Both the position numbers and the translations under genes were made by a program. A stretch of DNA of 64,000 nt from Candidatus Undinarchaeales archaeon (GTDB taxonomy: Archaea > SpSt-1190 > JASMDC01), in NCBI GenBank assembly GCA_030753015.1, contig JASMDC010000003.1, positions 62,001 to 126,000 on the forward strand, written 5' to 3'. The notes beneath the pieces were generated by a model. That model was not told the DNA's origin and searched no databases. It worked only from the letters and a program-made list of their open reading frames with translations. Shown here piece after piece: positions 16,767 through 25,649 of this stretch. Within the stretch, counting starts at the first letter, position 1, and every line of letters starts with the position of its first letter.

Positions 16767-17764
16767 AGAGTATCGCGTCGAATGGGTCGACGCCCCGCCT
16801 CCCTGGCAAGCGCAGCCAGGGACTCTGCGCTCATAGCCTGACCGTTGCGTCCTCCTGCCAGCCGCGTGATGTTCTCGGCCCCGAGAGTGCCGCCCAGATC
16901 GTTGCCGCCCCAGTCGAGGGCCTTGGCGGCCGTCCCCCGGCCGAGCTTTACCCAGGAGACCTGGATGTTGGGGATGAGGGGGTGGAGGACCAGACGCGCA
17001 GCGGCCACCATCAGGAGGTCAGCGGCCGTTCCAGGTGACTTGATGCCCCGCTCCCGGAACAGTGGCGTGTTCGGGGAAATGAAGGAGAGGGGTACGAACT
17101 CAGTGAACCCGCCCGTCTCCTCTTGGAGATCACGGAGAAGGTAGAGGTGCTCCAAGCGCTCGTCCCACCCCTCGCCGATGCCATAGAGCATGGTGCACGT
17201 TGTTGGGATGCCCTGTTCGTGGGCCGAACGAACCACGTTTAGCCATTCTGCAGTACCGAGCTTCTCAGGACAAACTTCCTTACGGACATAATCAACAAGC
17301 ACCTCGGCCGCTGTACCCGGCATGGATCCAAGGCCCGCCCGCTGTAGTTCCTTGAGGACCGCCTCGACGTCCTCTCCCGTCTGACGAGCCGCGTGGACCA
17401 CCTCCTGCGGGGAGAAAGCGTGGATGTGGATGTTAGGTGCGGCCTTCCGAACGGCCCGCACTATGGCCACATAATACTCAAGGAAGAGGTCAGGGTGAAG
17501 CCCGCCCTGGATACACACCTCCGTGGCGCCGTCCCTAGCCGCGCAACGTGCCTCTTCCGCCACGTCCTCGACAGAGCTCAGATATCCCTCGCGGTTCGCG
17601 AAAGCACAGAACAGGCATGTGTTGATACATACATCAGTGAAGTTGATATTACGATTAACCACGAATGTGACATCATCTCCAACGGCCTCCGCTCTGAGGG
17701 CGTCGGCCATTCTCTGCGCCTCGACCGGACGGGTGATCAGACGTCGGACATCCTCGCGGTCCAA
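16730..17764 (-). CDS. cofH: Fo synthase subunit 2 (CofH), radical SAM
   Basis: CofH joins the tyrosine-derived 4-hydroxybenzyl radical to 5-amino-6-ribitylaminouracil, the first half of Fo assembly. The radical SAM signature is in the typical CofH context NRNINFTDVCINTCLFCAF (C-x3-C-x2-C), followed by CIQGGLHPDLFLEYY, HAFSPQEV, GLGSMPGTAAEVL and LGRGTAAKALDWGGNDLGGTLGAENI, all conserved in CofH. GTG 17776 overlaps the cofG stop, but a GGTGATCC ribosome site spans the junction and is better placed for TTG 17764. It is cotranscribed with cofG. Confidence 0.93.
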   Translation of the reverse strand: MDREDVRRLITRPVEAQRMADALRAEAVGDDVTFVVNRNINFTDVCINTCLFCAFANREGYLSSVEDVAEEARCAARDGATEVCIQGGLHPDLFLEYYVAIVRAVRKAAPNIHIHAFSPQEVVHAARQTGEDVEAVLKELQRAGLGSMPGTAAEVLVDYVRKEVCPEKLGTAEWLNVVRSAHEQGIPTTCTMLYGIGEGWDERLEHLYLLRDLQEETGGFTEFVPLSFISPNTPLFRERGIKSPGTAADLLMVAAARLVLHPLIPNIQVSWVKLGRGTAAKALDWGGNDLGGTLGAENITRLAGGRNGQAMSAESLAALAREAGRRPIRRDTLYRHLSVVESSS

Positions 17765-17768
17765 AGGA

Positions 17769-18800
17769 TCACCCACAGCATGACACCTCTTGGGCTAGGG
17801 CGAGCACGCGGGGAGCGAGATGGGTGGGAGTAACGTACTGCTCCCGGACAGGGAGCCTGCGGGAGAGGACAAATCCGGCTTCGTCGCACACGACCCCGAG
17901 CTCGTTAAGAGTGGGCCATGACCGGTCCGGATTAATGAAGTCCGGCGTCACAGGCGATACGCCGCCAAGGTCATCTGCTACGGCCATGGCGCGCATGAGA
18001 AGATCCTGAGAAACAAGATTGGGGGGGATCTGGATGCTGACGTCGGGCGGGAGGTTAAGGCGGGCCATTGCTAGGGTGTCGAGGACCACCTCATCGGTGG
18101 GAGACGGCACGTCCTCCATCGGTGTTCCCTCGTTAGGGGCGAATGGCTGGACGATGACCTCTTGGATATGGCCATAGCGCGCATGGATGTCAGCAATCAC
18201 CTTGAGCGTCTGCTCCCGTTCGAGGCGCGTTTCGCCGATACCCACGAGGATGCCTGTAGTGAAGGGGATGCCTTGTCGTCCTGCTGTGGCGATATGAGCG
18301 AGCCGAAGGGTGGGGACCTTCCCGGGGCATCCATTATGCGGCCCGCCCGGGCCCCCTAGACGCTCGCTGGAGGTCTCTAACATGAGTCCCATGCCCGCAT
18401 TCACCTTTGCTAGCGTCTCGAGCTCGTCCGCGACGAGGACACCCGCGTTGGTGTGGGGGAGCAGGCCGCTCTCCAGCGCCCGGCCGGCCAGGTCAGCAAG
18501 GAACTCCACCATTCTGTTGTATCCCCACTCCTTGAGCTTGTTTCGCACGTATGGGTCAGAATCCGACCGCTCACCAAGTGTGAAGAGCGCCTCTGTGCAT
18601 CCCGCCCGAGCAGCACGTTCTATAAGATTCCGGGCCTCACTCGGTGAAAGCACCCTGGGGCGATCGTCCCCGCGTACCCGGAATCCGCAGTAAGCGCAGT
18701 TATTGACGCAGGCTGTAGTGACCGGTAGGAAGGCGTTCGACGATACAGTCACCCGGCGGCCGAACGCTTCCTGTCGGCGCCTACATGCGGCCTCCCACAT
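17769..18800 (-). CDS. cofG: Fo synthase subunit 1 (CofG), radical SAM
   Basis: CofG completes the deazaflavin ring of Fo after CofH. The radical SAM motif CVNNCAYCGF (C-x3-C-x2-C) is preceded by SSNAFLPVTTA. Other conserved stretches are EALFTLGE, GYNRMVEFL, LLPHTNAG, GLMLETSSERL, GIPFTTGILVGIGET, VQPFAPNEGTPM and PPNLVS. Length (343) is normal for the stand-alone archaeal form, whereas actinobacteria fuse CofG and CofH. ATG 18800 sits about 27 bases from the TATA at 18824-18831, consistent with a leaderless message that also covers cofH. Confidence 0.95.
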   Translation of the reverse strand: MWEAACRRRQEAFGRRVTVSSNAFLPVTTACVNNCAYCGFRVRGDDRPRVLSPSEARNLIERAARAGCTEALFTLGERSDSDPYVRNKLKEWGYNRMVEFLADLAGRALESGLLPHTNAGVLVADELETLAKVNAGMGLMLETSSERLGGPGGPHNGCPGKVPTLRLAHIATAGRQGIPFTTGILVGIGETRLEREQTLKVIADIHARYGHIQEVIVQPFAPNEGTPMEDVPSPTDEVVLDTLAMARLNLPPDVSIQIPPNLVSQDLLMRAMAVADDLGGVSPVTPDFINPDRSWPTLNELGVVCDEAGFVLSRRLPVREQYVTPTHLAPRVLALAQEVSCCG

Positions 18801-18821
18801 CGAGTAGTGGATGAGGGTAAA

Positions 18822-18832
18822 AGCATTTATTG
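18822..18832. promoter_or_regulatory. Shared TATA element, cofG and divergent gene
   Basis: CATTTATT at 18824-18831 lies about 27 bases from the cofG ATG on the minus strand and about 30 bases from ATG 18857 on the plus strand. Each distance is right for a leaderless start. Confidence 0.5.
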
Positions 18833-18856
18833 ATGGCGCCGCCAGATGACGTCAAG

Positions 18857-19747
18857 ATGGTAGGGGACCCACTCCCCGATGGAACGAGCCCGCCAATCAT
18901 ACACGAGGCTCGCGCCAACATTGACAAGGAGGAGAAACGCGGCATCTCCATCGACACCGCGATCAAGCAGCGCAGCCCTTACATGATGGTGCGCGAGGAC
19001 GAGGAGCCCGTACCGCAGCAGGAGGGAGCGCCCGAAGCAGGGAGCGCTGACACGGTGTCCGGCGCCTCTGCAGACGATGCAGTTGCTTTCATTGCCAAGG
19101 CATCAGGTGTCGATAGTGGATCGAAGGCGCGAGTGGGGACATCGGTCGCTCCGACCGAGACGTTCTTCGAGGAGTCCGAGGAGCTTGAGCAGAACAAGCT
19201 AAAGGACATAGTCGTCACCCTTGGGACCATGCTCATCATGTTCGTCGTCCTTCTGGCCGTCCTCTACGGTGGTTACCGTGTGGTTTCGGTCACGGCACCG
19301 GGCATCGCAAGCGCCCTGGGGGAAGCGAAGAGCGAAGGCCCACTCTACAACATCACCTGTGCAGGATTCTCCGCGTGCCCTGACGACATCTTGGAAGCAT
19401 GCGGGTTTGAGGGTGAGGTGGCCTGTGTGGACATCAATAACGCGGGACCAGCCACCATCCCCGGGACCGCACTCCTAAAGGCGAGCGTTTCCATCTCCGG
19501 GGAGAGCGGGATGCATACCTACGATGCCGACTCGCTTCGCATCGTTAATGCTGATGGTACCTCATGTAACACACTCGCAGGATGCGTGTCGTGCCTTGAT
19601 CAGGAATGGGCTGAGCAGAAGGTAAAGACCTTGGTCATCCCGGCCGCGCCGCTGGGCGAACTAAAGACCAGTCGTCACTCCATCACACCAGGCCTGGACA
19701 GGGCGAATCTGCTTCATGACTGCCCGTTCGGAACGAATCTTGTCTGA
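18857..19747 (+). CDS. Single-pass membrane protein, extracellular domain
   Basis: About 296 residues, not recognised. A charged, low-complexity cytoplasmic region (Glu/Ala/Gly-rich, about 120 residues) is followed by one membrane helix (IVVTLGTMLIMFVVLLAVLYGGY) and an extracellular domain of about 150 residues. That domain has six or seven cysteines and beta-strand character (ITCAGFSACPDD, VACVDINNAG), ending in a DRANLLHDCPFG segment. The NNAGPATIPGTALLKASVSI stretch resembles a CARDB-like Ig fold. ATG 18857 is preferred as leaderless; ATG 18833 is an in-frame alternative. Orientation and function are inferred. Confidence 0.65.
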   Translation: MVGDPLPDGTSPPIIHEARANIDKEEKRGISIDTAIKQRSPYMMVREDEEPVPQQEGAPEAGSADTVSGASADDAVAFIAKASGVDSGSKARVGTSVAPTETFFEESEELEQNKLKDIVVTLGTMLIMFVVLLAVLYGGYRVVSVTAPGIASALGEAKSEGPLYNITCAGFSACPDDILEACGFEGEVACVDINNAGPATIPGTALLKASVSISGESGMHTYDADSLRIVNADGTSCNTLAGCVSCLDQEWAEQKVKTLVIPAAPLGELKTSRHSITPGLDRANLLHDCPFGTNLV

Positions 19748-19848
19748 GGCTGACCGAAAGGGATAAGAATCCTAATTCCTTCTCCGGGACACGTAGGCGA
19801 GAACGGGTTAACCACGAGCGTTCAAAACCCGTGACGTGACAATCATTC

Positions 19849-20901
19849 ATGGAGGCATTGAAAGTGGCAAAGGACAAGCTTTTCGGTAAACACCTCCTGT
19901 GTACACAGGACTGGGAGGTTGACGAACTCATCCGTGCACTGGAGCTTGCGGAGGACATGCAGAAGGAGCGCTTCTCAGGTAAATATTACGACGTCCTGAA
20001 GATGCGGACGTACATGATGTTCTTCTACAACCCTTCTGTGCGCACACGGCAATCCTTCGAGTGCGCCGCGACCGAGCTCGGGGGTCATGCACAGTTCCTC
20101 GAGCCCAAGTCCATGCGGCTAAAAACGAAGAAGACCGCAGGCGAGACAGTCGAGGATGCTGCTCAGGTCATGGCCAGGTACGGTGCAGGTGTGGGTATTC
20201 GCATCCTTGAGGACAAGATCGGCGCCTATGGGGAGGGGCAAAAGCTCCTGGAGGACTATTGCAAGTGGAGCCCGGCACCCATCCACAGCATGGCTCACGA
20301 CAAGTTCCACCCCTTCCAAGGTCTCGCTGACGTCATGGGGCTCAAGAAGCATCTCAAGACGCCCGACTACAACTTCAAGGGGAAGAAGATCCTCCAGGTG
20401 TGGGGGAAGGGTGCACTTGCGCGTTCTTGGTGCTCGGTGCAGGAGAGCATCCTCATCAACTCCCGCTTGGGCATGGACGTGTGCTTGGCCTACCCGGAGG
20501 GCTTCGATCTGGATCCCGAGGTCATCGCTCTGGTGAAGGCCAACTGCAAGGCCAACGATGCCGAGTTCGAGATCCTGAACGACGTTGACGAGGCCTACGA
20601 CGACAGCGTTGATGTCGTGTACTCCCGCAACTGGATGACCGCTGGCGCTTACAAGGGCGGCGAGTTCGATAAGCCGGGAGAAATAGAGAAGAGTCTCCAG
20701 CACACGGGTTGGATCTGCGACGGGCCCAAGATGGCCAAGACCAACAATGCCTTGTTCATCCACCCCATGCCCATCGACCGCGGTAACGAGGTTTCGGATG
20801 ATGTGGCCAGCGGCCCTCGCTCGATCGTCTACGATGTCGCGGAGAACCGACTTCACGTACAGAAGGCGGTCATGGCCCTCACCATGGGGAACCTTCCCTA
20901 A
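19849..20901 (+). CDS. Ornithine/N-acetylornithine carbamoyltransferase family
   Basis: This 350-residue protein belongs to the aspartate/ornithine carbamoyltransferase superfamily. The carbamoyl-phosphate loop is NPSVRTRQSFE (S-x-R-T-R type), followed by GETVEDAAQVMARY, HPFQGLADVMGL (H-P-x-Q) and a C-terminal HPMPIDRGNEVSDDV plus AENRLHVQKAVM. The spacing and the HPxP-x-x-R-G region resemble N-acetylornithine carbamoyltransferases and the knotted carbamoyltransferases more than standard ArgF, which has HCLP. It probably acts in arginine biosynthesis, but a catabolic YgeW-like role is possible. No arginine genes are adjacent. An inverted repeat ACGGGTT/AACCCGT lies in its upstream region. Confidence 0.8.
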   Translation: MEALKVAKDKLFGKHLLCTQDWEVDELIRALELAEDMQKERFSGKYYDVLKMRTYMMFFYNPSVRTRQSFECAATELGGHAQFLEPKSMRLKTKKTAGETVEDAAQVMARYGAGVGIRILEDKIGAYGEGQKLLEDYCKWSPAPIHSMAHDKFHPFQGLADVMGLKKHLKTPDYNFKGKKILQVWGKGALARSWCSVQESILINSRLGMDVCLAYPEGFDLDPEVIALVKANCKANDAEFEILNDVDEAYDDSVDVVYSRNWMTAGAYKGGEFDKPGEIEKSLQHTGWICDGPKMAKTNNALFIHPMPIDRGNEVSDDVASGPRSIVYDVAENRLHVQKAVMALTMGNLP

Positions 20902-21222
20902 GTGCAAGGATTGCGGGAAGCACGCCGGCCCCTTACACAAGGGGCCGGTAAAACCTCTGTTCACGGATGTCTCGATGTTTCATCGCCCGTATAGTGTACC
21001 GTGCACACTGTACGGTCAAACGCCGGAACGAATGACAGGATGTGCCTTTAGATAAGGGCGGAGGACATTTCCAAATCCGTCTTATGCCAGGCCTCCGTTT
21101 CTGGCGTCTGAATCGTATTCAAACGTTTCTCAATGTTTCCAAACGGTGATGGCCAACCAGCGTCCGCCGATAATGCAGAGAACGTGACGCGAGGGCCTAT
21201 GTTGCGCAACCATTGCAACAAA
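20902..21222. other. Gene-free stretch after the carbamoyltransferase
   Basis: About 320 bases before the next promoter with no credible coding sequence. It holds a strong terminator-like hairpin (20925-20948) and an imperfect 11-bp inverted repeat (20987-20997 with 21005-21015, one mismatch, 7-base loop). Nothing else recognisable; a small RNA between about 21050 and 21210 cannot be excluded. Confidence 0.5.
20925..20948 (+). terminator. Perfect hairpin after the carbamoyltransferase gene
   Basis: A 10-bp perfect stem CCGGCCCCTT / AAGGGGCCGG with loop ACAC begins 23 bases after the stop codon and is followed by TAAAA. The terminator role is inferred. Confidence 0.5.
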
Positions 21223-21235
21223 CCCATATATATCG
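21223..21235 (+). promoter_or_regulatory. TATA box of the 722-residue exported protein
   Basis: CATATATAT at 21225-21233 would start transcription near 21255. The AGGGGGG purine run at about 21263-21270 then serves as the ribosome site for ATG 21276. Confidence 0.6.
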
Positions 21236-21275
21236 TCTCAACCACCGGTCTCTAACGGTACAAAGGGGGGCTCAC

Positions 21276-23441
21276 ATGCGGGAACGTCTCATAGCGGTCG
21301 TATTCGTCATCGCACTGGTCTTCGCCAGCGCTCCGGACGACCTGAGCAATAAGTCGATAGGGGGGATTGGGGGAGATCCGTCGGGTCTATCTGTGCCCGG
21401 CGAACTACCTTCCGACGCGCCCTCTACCCGCGGGGAGATTTCCGAGAACGCGCTCAAGCAGCGCATACTGAGGGCAGCCCTGATAATCAGGACGGTGGAC
21501 GACCGCATCGAACGTGCCGAACTGTCTGCTACTATGAACGGAATTATCGATCTCTTGATACTCAACAAGATCGATGAAGCTCGTGAACTCCTGACGGAAA
21601 TGGAGGGACGGGCCGAAGTGGTGCTGAGGGAGCAGCGCCGACAGTGGTCGGAGGCTGATATAAGGGAGCTGGAGATGATCGCCGTAAGCTTAGAGGATGG
21701 TACGCAAAAGACCACGCTTGAGAATGCCTTAGCCGTAGCACGTGATCTCAAGAATGAGGGAATCGACGCAGAGACCATCCGTGAGAGGATCGGAAATGAC
21801 GCAGCTGCGCTGCTCGCAGAGCGACAGAGCAAGAAGGCCGCAGCGCTACTGGAGCAGGTGAGGATTGATATAGTCCGGATGCGTGAGGGGGATACGACGC
21901 TCCATAGTATGGCCGTTCGCCAGGGGAAGATGATCGGGCAGGCCGAGCGCAAGCTGGAAGATGGGATGCCTGATAATGCGCTCCACCTTCTTGAACGCGT
22001 GAGCGCTGAACAGCAGGATGCCCTACGTGCGACGCCTCTCGTCGGTGAGGTTGTCGGTATGGAGGAGTTCCCGGTGCTAAGTACCCAGGGTCGTGCACCC
22101 GGAACCGTCCTTCCTGAGGAATGGAATGACACCATACCGGCCGCAGGGCCCGAACGTACATCCGCGAGCAATCGGCAACCGCGGGCCGTCATCGAACAGA
22201 TGAAAGGCGAGGTGCGTGAGCAGATCGCAGTCCTCAAGGCCCGGTTGATCACCGCTCACGACAAGGAGCGATCGATCGAGCAGCGCCTGACCATGGCAAC
22301 GCCAGAGAAGCGGCAGATATTGCGCAGACGTTTGGCGATCATGAGGGTGAGGAAACGTAGCATCCCCGCCTTCGTCATATCCGGTAGCCTCGATAAGGTC
22401 GAAGCTCTTGTTGAGGAGGTCGAACGTGACCTGGCAAGCCTTGAAGAGCAGCTACCACGGATATCCGCCTTGAAGAGCGAGGTAAGACGGATCCGACCGA
22501 AGAAGACCCTCCGACAGGACCGCGACCGGGTCCGCACCCTGATCTCCAATATCAGGCTCCGCGAGCTCGATGACCGCGTAGAAAATATGCCCGTTGACTA
22601 CACGGGGGACGACGATCGGGAAGTGGAACTCCTCCTCGCGCTCAATCCAACGAACGATGAGATCGCGAACGAACTCGCCATCAGTGATGGGCTCGAGGCC
22701 AAGGTCGATATAGAACTGTCCGGCCAGGTTGTTGCGCTCGAGGGGGCCGATGACATAGGGCCTGTTGAGAAGAGCGTCTTCACGATGAGCGTGAGCGCCA
22801 CAGAGGCGGTAGTTGACGTGCGCATTGTCAAGATAATCCCCAAGGTCATAGCCGTGAACGTGGCGGACCTCGCATTTTCGGCAGAGCCAGATGTGGTCGA
22901 GAGCGATCCAATCGTGCTCTGGGACCTTGGCCACCTCGAGGCCGGAGAGGAAGTGGAGCTGGTCTTTACTGCTGACGGTGCGGTGGAGCCTACATCAGTG
23001 GGGGAGAGCGAGGTGCTCGTGCTCAAGAGCCCCGCGTACGCGGCCCCACATCTGGAGGCGCCCGTTGAGGTAGAGGCGAGTGAGGAGCTAATCGAGCAGA
23101 TCGCCGAGACAGTCGCCGTCGTCACGGAAGAACCCCCATCTGTCAGGACCACTGACAGAATCGACCCAAGCCTGTCGATGGGGATCCCCCTCCAGGATGA
23201 ACCCGGATTCTTCATCCTAATAATGGTCCTCGTACTAGTGGCCGCATTCCTCGTCGGCGTGGTATTCAAAGCGGACATGGTGTTCGCAGCGCCCAGACCG
23301 CCCACACCGCCCGCATCTGGGACCGTCTGGGACGCACAGCTGGTGAAGAGCGCAGAATGGAACATCCCACCGCGCTCCGTCAAGGGATACCAATCCGATC
23401 CCTTGTACCCGGGGAGATACAGGGAGCAGAAGAAGGACTAG
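21276..23441 (+). CDS. Exported coiled-coil protein, C-terminal anchor
   Basis: About 721 residues, family not recognised. A signal peptide (MRERLIAVVFVIALVFASA) is followed by some 450 residues of charged helix with repeated heptad-like Leu/Ile spacing, probably coiled coil. Next comes a beta-rich domain with an IIPKVIAVNVADLAF strand and a WDLGHLEAGEEVELVF motif typical of extracellular NEW3/DUF11-like domains, then one membrane helix (FFILIMVLVLVAAFLVGVVF) and a Pro-rich cytoplasmic tail of about 55 residues. The architecture suggests a long stalk projecting from the membrane. ATG 21276 matches the signal peptide and promoter; the frame is open upstream to 21213. Confidence 0.75.
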   Translation: MRERLIAVVFVIALVFASAPDDLSNKSIGGIGGDPSGLSVPGELPSDAPSTRGEISENALKQRILRAALIIRTVDDRIERAELSATMNGIIDLLILNKIDEARELLTEMEGRAEVVLREQRRQWSEADIRELEMIAVSLEDGTQKTTLENALAVARDLKNEGIDAETIRERIGNDAAALLAERQSKKAAALLEQVRIDIVRMREGDTTLHSMAVRQGKMIGQAERKLEDGMPDNALHLLERVSAEQQDALRATPLVGEVVGMEEFPVLSTQGRAPGTVLPEEWNDTIPAAGPERTSASNRQPRAVIEQMKGEVREQIAVLKARLITAHDKERSIEQRLTMATPEKRQILRRRLAIMRVRKRSIPAFVISGSLDKVEALVEEVERDLASLEEQLPRISALKSEVRRIRPKKTLRQDRDRVRTLISNIRLRELDDRVENMPVDYTGDDDREVELLLALNPTNDEIANELAISDGLEAKVDIELSGQVVALEGADDIGPVEKSVFTMSVSATEAVVDVRIVKIIPKVIAVNVADLAFSAEPDVVESDPIVLWDLGHLEAGEEVELVFTADGAVEPTSVGESEVLVLKSPAYAAPHLEAPVEVEASEELIEQIAETVAVVTEEPPSVRTTDRIDPSLSMGIPLQDEPGFFILIMVLVLVAAFLVGVVFKADMVFAAPRPPTPPASGTVWDAQLVKSAEWNIPPRSVKGYQSDPLYPGRYREQKKD

Positions 23442-23608
23442 TGACCGAGCATCAGGAAGACCACTGCCAGCAGTACCCCGAGAGCTATGAAGAGGTTTAT
23501 CGAAATGCCCCCGGCGTAGGCGATGAGAGCAACGGTCTCGGGATTGTGCTTACGAAGGCGTTGCATGTACGCATCGATTCTGCCCTGAATCCGGGCCCCT
23601 ATGAACAA
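23438..23608 (-). CDS. Small single-pass membrane protein (putative)
   Basis: A 56-residue frame with a basic amphipathic N-terminus (QGRIDAYMQRLRKHN) and one membrane helix (INLFIALGVLLAVVFLMLGH). It overlaps the previous gene's stop by 4 bases in convergent orientation. TTG 23608 lies about 20 bases from the TATA element at 23625-23632; an internal ATG at 23566 is an alternative start. The clear charge-then-helix pattern supports it, but the gene is short and the start uncertain. Confidence 0.4.
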   Translation of the reverse strand: MFIGARIQGRIDAYMQRLRKHNPETVALIAYAGGISINLFIALGVLLAVVFLMLGH

Positions 23609-23621
23609 TAGAGCGGTAGAT

Positions 23622-23632
23622 AGACATTTATC
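23622..23632. promoter_or_regulatory. TATA element between two small membrane genes
   Basis: CATTTATC at 23625-23632 lies 27 bases before ATG 23655 (leaderless spacing). Read on the other strand as GATAAATG, it may serve the minus-strand small gene. Confidence 0.45.
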
Positions 23633-23654
23633 TCTTGAGAGATGATGATGTCGG

Positions 23655-23888
23655 ATGGGATTCATAGAGACCATTCGCCCCCTGCTCGTGCAGCTGGAGA
23701 ATAAGATCTATCCGCTCTTCTTCCTTCTGAGTATACTTCTCATCAGTCTCAGCGGCATAGCCTATCTCCCCGTCTTGGAGCTCCGGTTGCGTATCTTCGT
23801 GGACAGCCTCCTGTTCTTCATCAGCCTGTTCATCATATGGGGCATGGGCGAGATACTCCTCATTGTGATACGGGAGTTCGAGATGTAG
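23655..23888 (+). CDS. Small two-helix membrane protein
   Basis: A 77-residue protein with two membrane helices (YPLFFLLSILLISLSGIAYL and FVDSLLFFISLFIIWGMGEI) joined by a short acidic-basic loop and ending in a charged IREFEM tail. No family recognised. The ATG is spaced for leaderless transcription from the TATA at 23625-23632. It is convergent with the Cys-rich zinc-ribbon protein, ending 11 bases before that gene's stop. Coding is likely because hydrophobicity is well ordered and start and promoter agree. Confidence 0.6.
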   Translation: MGFIETIRPLLVQLENKIYPLFFLLSILLISLSGIAYLPVLELRLRIFVDSLLFFISLFIIWGMGEILLIVIREFEM

Positions 23889-23898
23889 GGGTGCCCCC

Positions 23899-25584
23899 TT
23901 AGTCCTCGCTTTTCTGCTCCGGTGCGTCACGTTTGAGCAGCCATGCCAGCGTGTTGCGTAGGAGGGTGCGGCTGTCAGGCTCGTCACGCGAAAGCCCGTT
24001 TGCGTCACCGAACAGCACAGCACGACCCTTCTCCACGTCACGGGCGGCCATGACGACGATGTAGCCCTTCTTCTCGTTCATGTCCGGGACGAAGTTGCTA
24101 TCCTCGTCAGCGAAGCTAGTCTGGCTGGCGTAGAGCACGACGTCCTCTGTTTCTTCAACGTCCAGAGAGCAGCTCGCAGTGAGCCGGAGCTTGTTCACAC
24201 CCTTGGCCACGGGGTGGCCGGTGTTGTGCACGAAGGGCATATAGGTGACGTTCTCGCCCTCATAGTCGCACACGAGGTCGGAGTTGAACCGGGCACCGAG
24301 CTTGAACGTGATCTTGTTAAGGTTCGAGTTGTCGGCACCTCCGGCACCCACCAAGAACAGACCTGCTCCGGCACGCACGCGAGCGAGCACGTTCTCGAGC
24401 GCGTCATGCCCGGGAGTCTTGTCTGGTGATACAACGACCAGGAGATCGCCATCGAACCCTTCCATGTTCGTAAGGTCCTTTGGTTTGAGGGAAAGGTCAC
24501 CAAGAGCACTGGTGAGGGCGCTCTTCACTGTGTCGTCAAGGGAGTCGAGTCCAAGGACGTTTATCGAGCCACTGCTTCCAGGTTCGCCCGCGAGGTCGGC
24601 AGAGCAGTAAGGGCATACCTTCCAATCGCTGTTGATCGCCTTCCCGCATTCGGGGCAGTTGAACTCCCCCATGAGGATGGCGCGCTTGACCTCTTCCTTC
24701 TTGGCGGTACGCTCCTTCATCTCTGTGGGCTCTCGCACCTCTTTCTCGGGCTCTTCCTCCTCTTCAGGCTCTTCGGGCTCTTCCTCCTCCTCTTCCTCGT
24801 CGTCCTCCTTTTCAGGTGCTGCCTTACGTCCGTGCAGGACGACGATAAGGAGCGCTACTAGCAGGAGAAAGGCACCTCCAATGTAGAGCTCATACCCGGC
24901 AGGGATGCCCGGGATGAGCGCGGGGGCCGCTGTAACGGCGGGCGTGCTGCACACATTATCCATGCATTCAAGCCCCTCGTCACAATCATCCGTCTTACTA
25001 CAACAATCCTCACTCTGACCACAGCAGATGCTTCCGCCACTGGTCACGTTCACACAGAACCCGGAGAGGCACTGGGCGGTACCGGTGCACGCAGCACCAT
25101 CTGCAAGAGCCACGACCGGTCTAATTACGCACCGGGAGCCACTGCACATATCTCCATCGGCGCAGTCCCCGTCCTTGGTGCAGCACGTACGCGTTGTCGA
25201 GCAGCACACGTCGTTCTGACAGTGCTCGCCCTCGAGGCATCCGCAGTCAGCGCAGCAAGAGGTGGTGTTCTCCCCGCGGTCACACTGGCCATCGCCGCAG
25301 ACCACACGGTAGCATCCTTGTGCTGAAGCGCCGCCACGGGCAGCCTTGCACACCTCATCTTCACCACAAACGCAGTCGTCAGGGGAACTGAGGCAGGTCT
25401 CTCCTAATGCCTTCGTGCAGTCCGTATCGCCGATGCACTCGCTTGAATTGAGCATGTGACAGTCGATGCTACAACTAGTGCACTCGCCATTAGCGACGTC
25501 GCAAACTCGGTCGCCGCACGTGGCCCCAAGGGCCAGAGAGAGGACGAGGGCAATTATTGTCAGGAACAGCACGGAGGTTCTCAT
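23899..25584 (-). CDS. Cys-rich anchored protein with zinc ribbon
   Basis: About 561 residues. Signal peptide (MRTSVLFLTIIALVLSLALG), then about 200 residues of Cys-rich ectodomain. This begins with a module shared with two other window proteins (CGDRVCD...CTSCSIDC, GETCLSSPDDCVC, GCYRVVCGDGQCD...CCADCGC). One membrane helix (LYIGGAFLLLVALLIVVLHG) leads to a strongly Glu-rich linker, a C4 zinc ribbon (CPEC-x10-CPYC) and a C-terminal alpha/beta domain of about 220 residues. The last domain resembles the glutamine-amidotransferase-like DUF4350/GldG type (DLLVVVSPDKTPGHDALENVL, GAGLFLVGAGG, GRAVLFGDANGLS). The zinc ribbon and last domain should face the cytoplasm. This looks like a surface receptor or regulator; no catalytic Cys is evident. 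Confidence 0.75.
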   Translation of the reverse strand: MRTSVLFLTIIALVLSLALGATCGDRVCDVANGECTSCSIDCHMLNSSECIGDTDCTKALGETCLSSPDDCVCGEDEVCKAARGGASAQGCYRVVCGDGQCDRGENTTSCCADCGCLEGEHCQNDVCCSTTRTCCTKDGDCADGDMCSGSRCVIRPVVALADGAACTGTAQCLSGFCVNVTSGGSICCGQSEDCCSKTDDCDEGLECMDNVCSTPAVTAAPALIPGIPAGYELYIGGAFLLLVALLIVVLHGRKAAPEKEDDEEEEEEEPEEPEEEEEPEKEVREPTEMKERTAKKEEVKRAILMGEFNCPECGKAINSDWKVCPYCSADLAGEPGSSGSINVLGLDSLDDTVKSALTSALGDLSLKPKDLTNMEGFDGDLLVVVSPDKTPGHDALENVLARVRAGAGLFLVGAGGADNSNLNKITFKLGARFNSDLVCDYEGENVTYMPFVHNTGHPVAKGVNKLRLTASCSLDVEETEDVVLYASQTSFADEDSNFVPDMNEKKGYIVVMAARDVEKGRAVLFGDANGLSRDEPDSRTLLRNTLAWLLKRDAPEQKSED

Positions 25585-25649
25585 GGTACAGACCTTCCGA
25601 TGAACCACGGCCACTTATCTTCTTATGTCTTTAGTCCGCGCGGGGGAGC

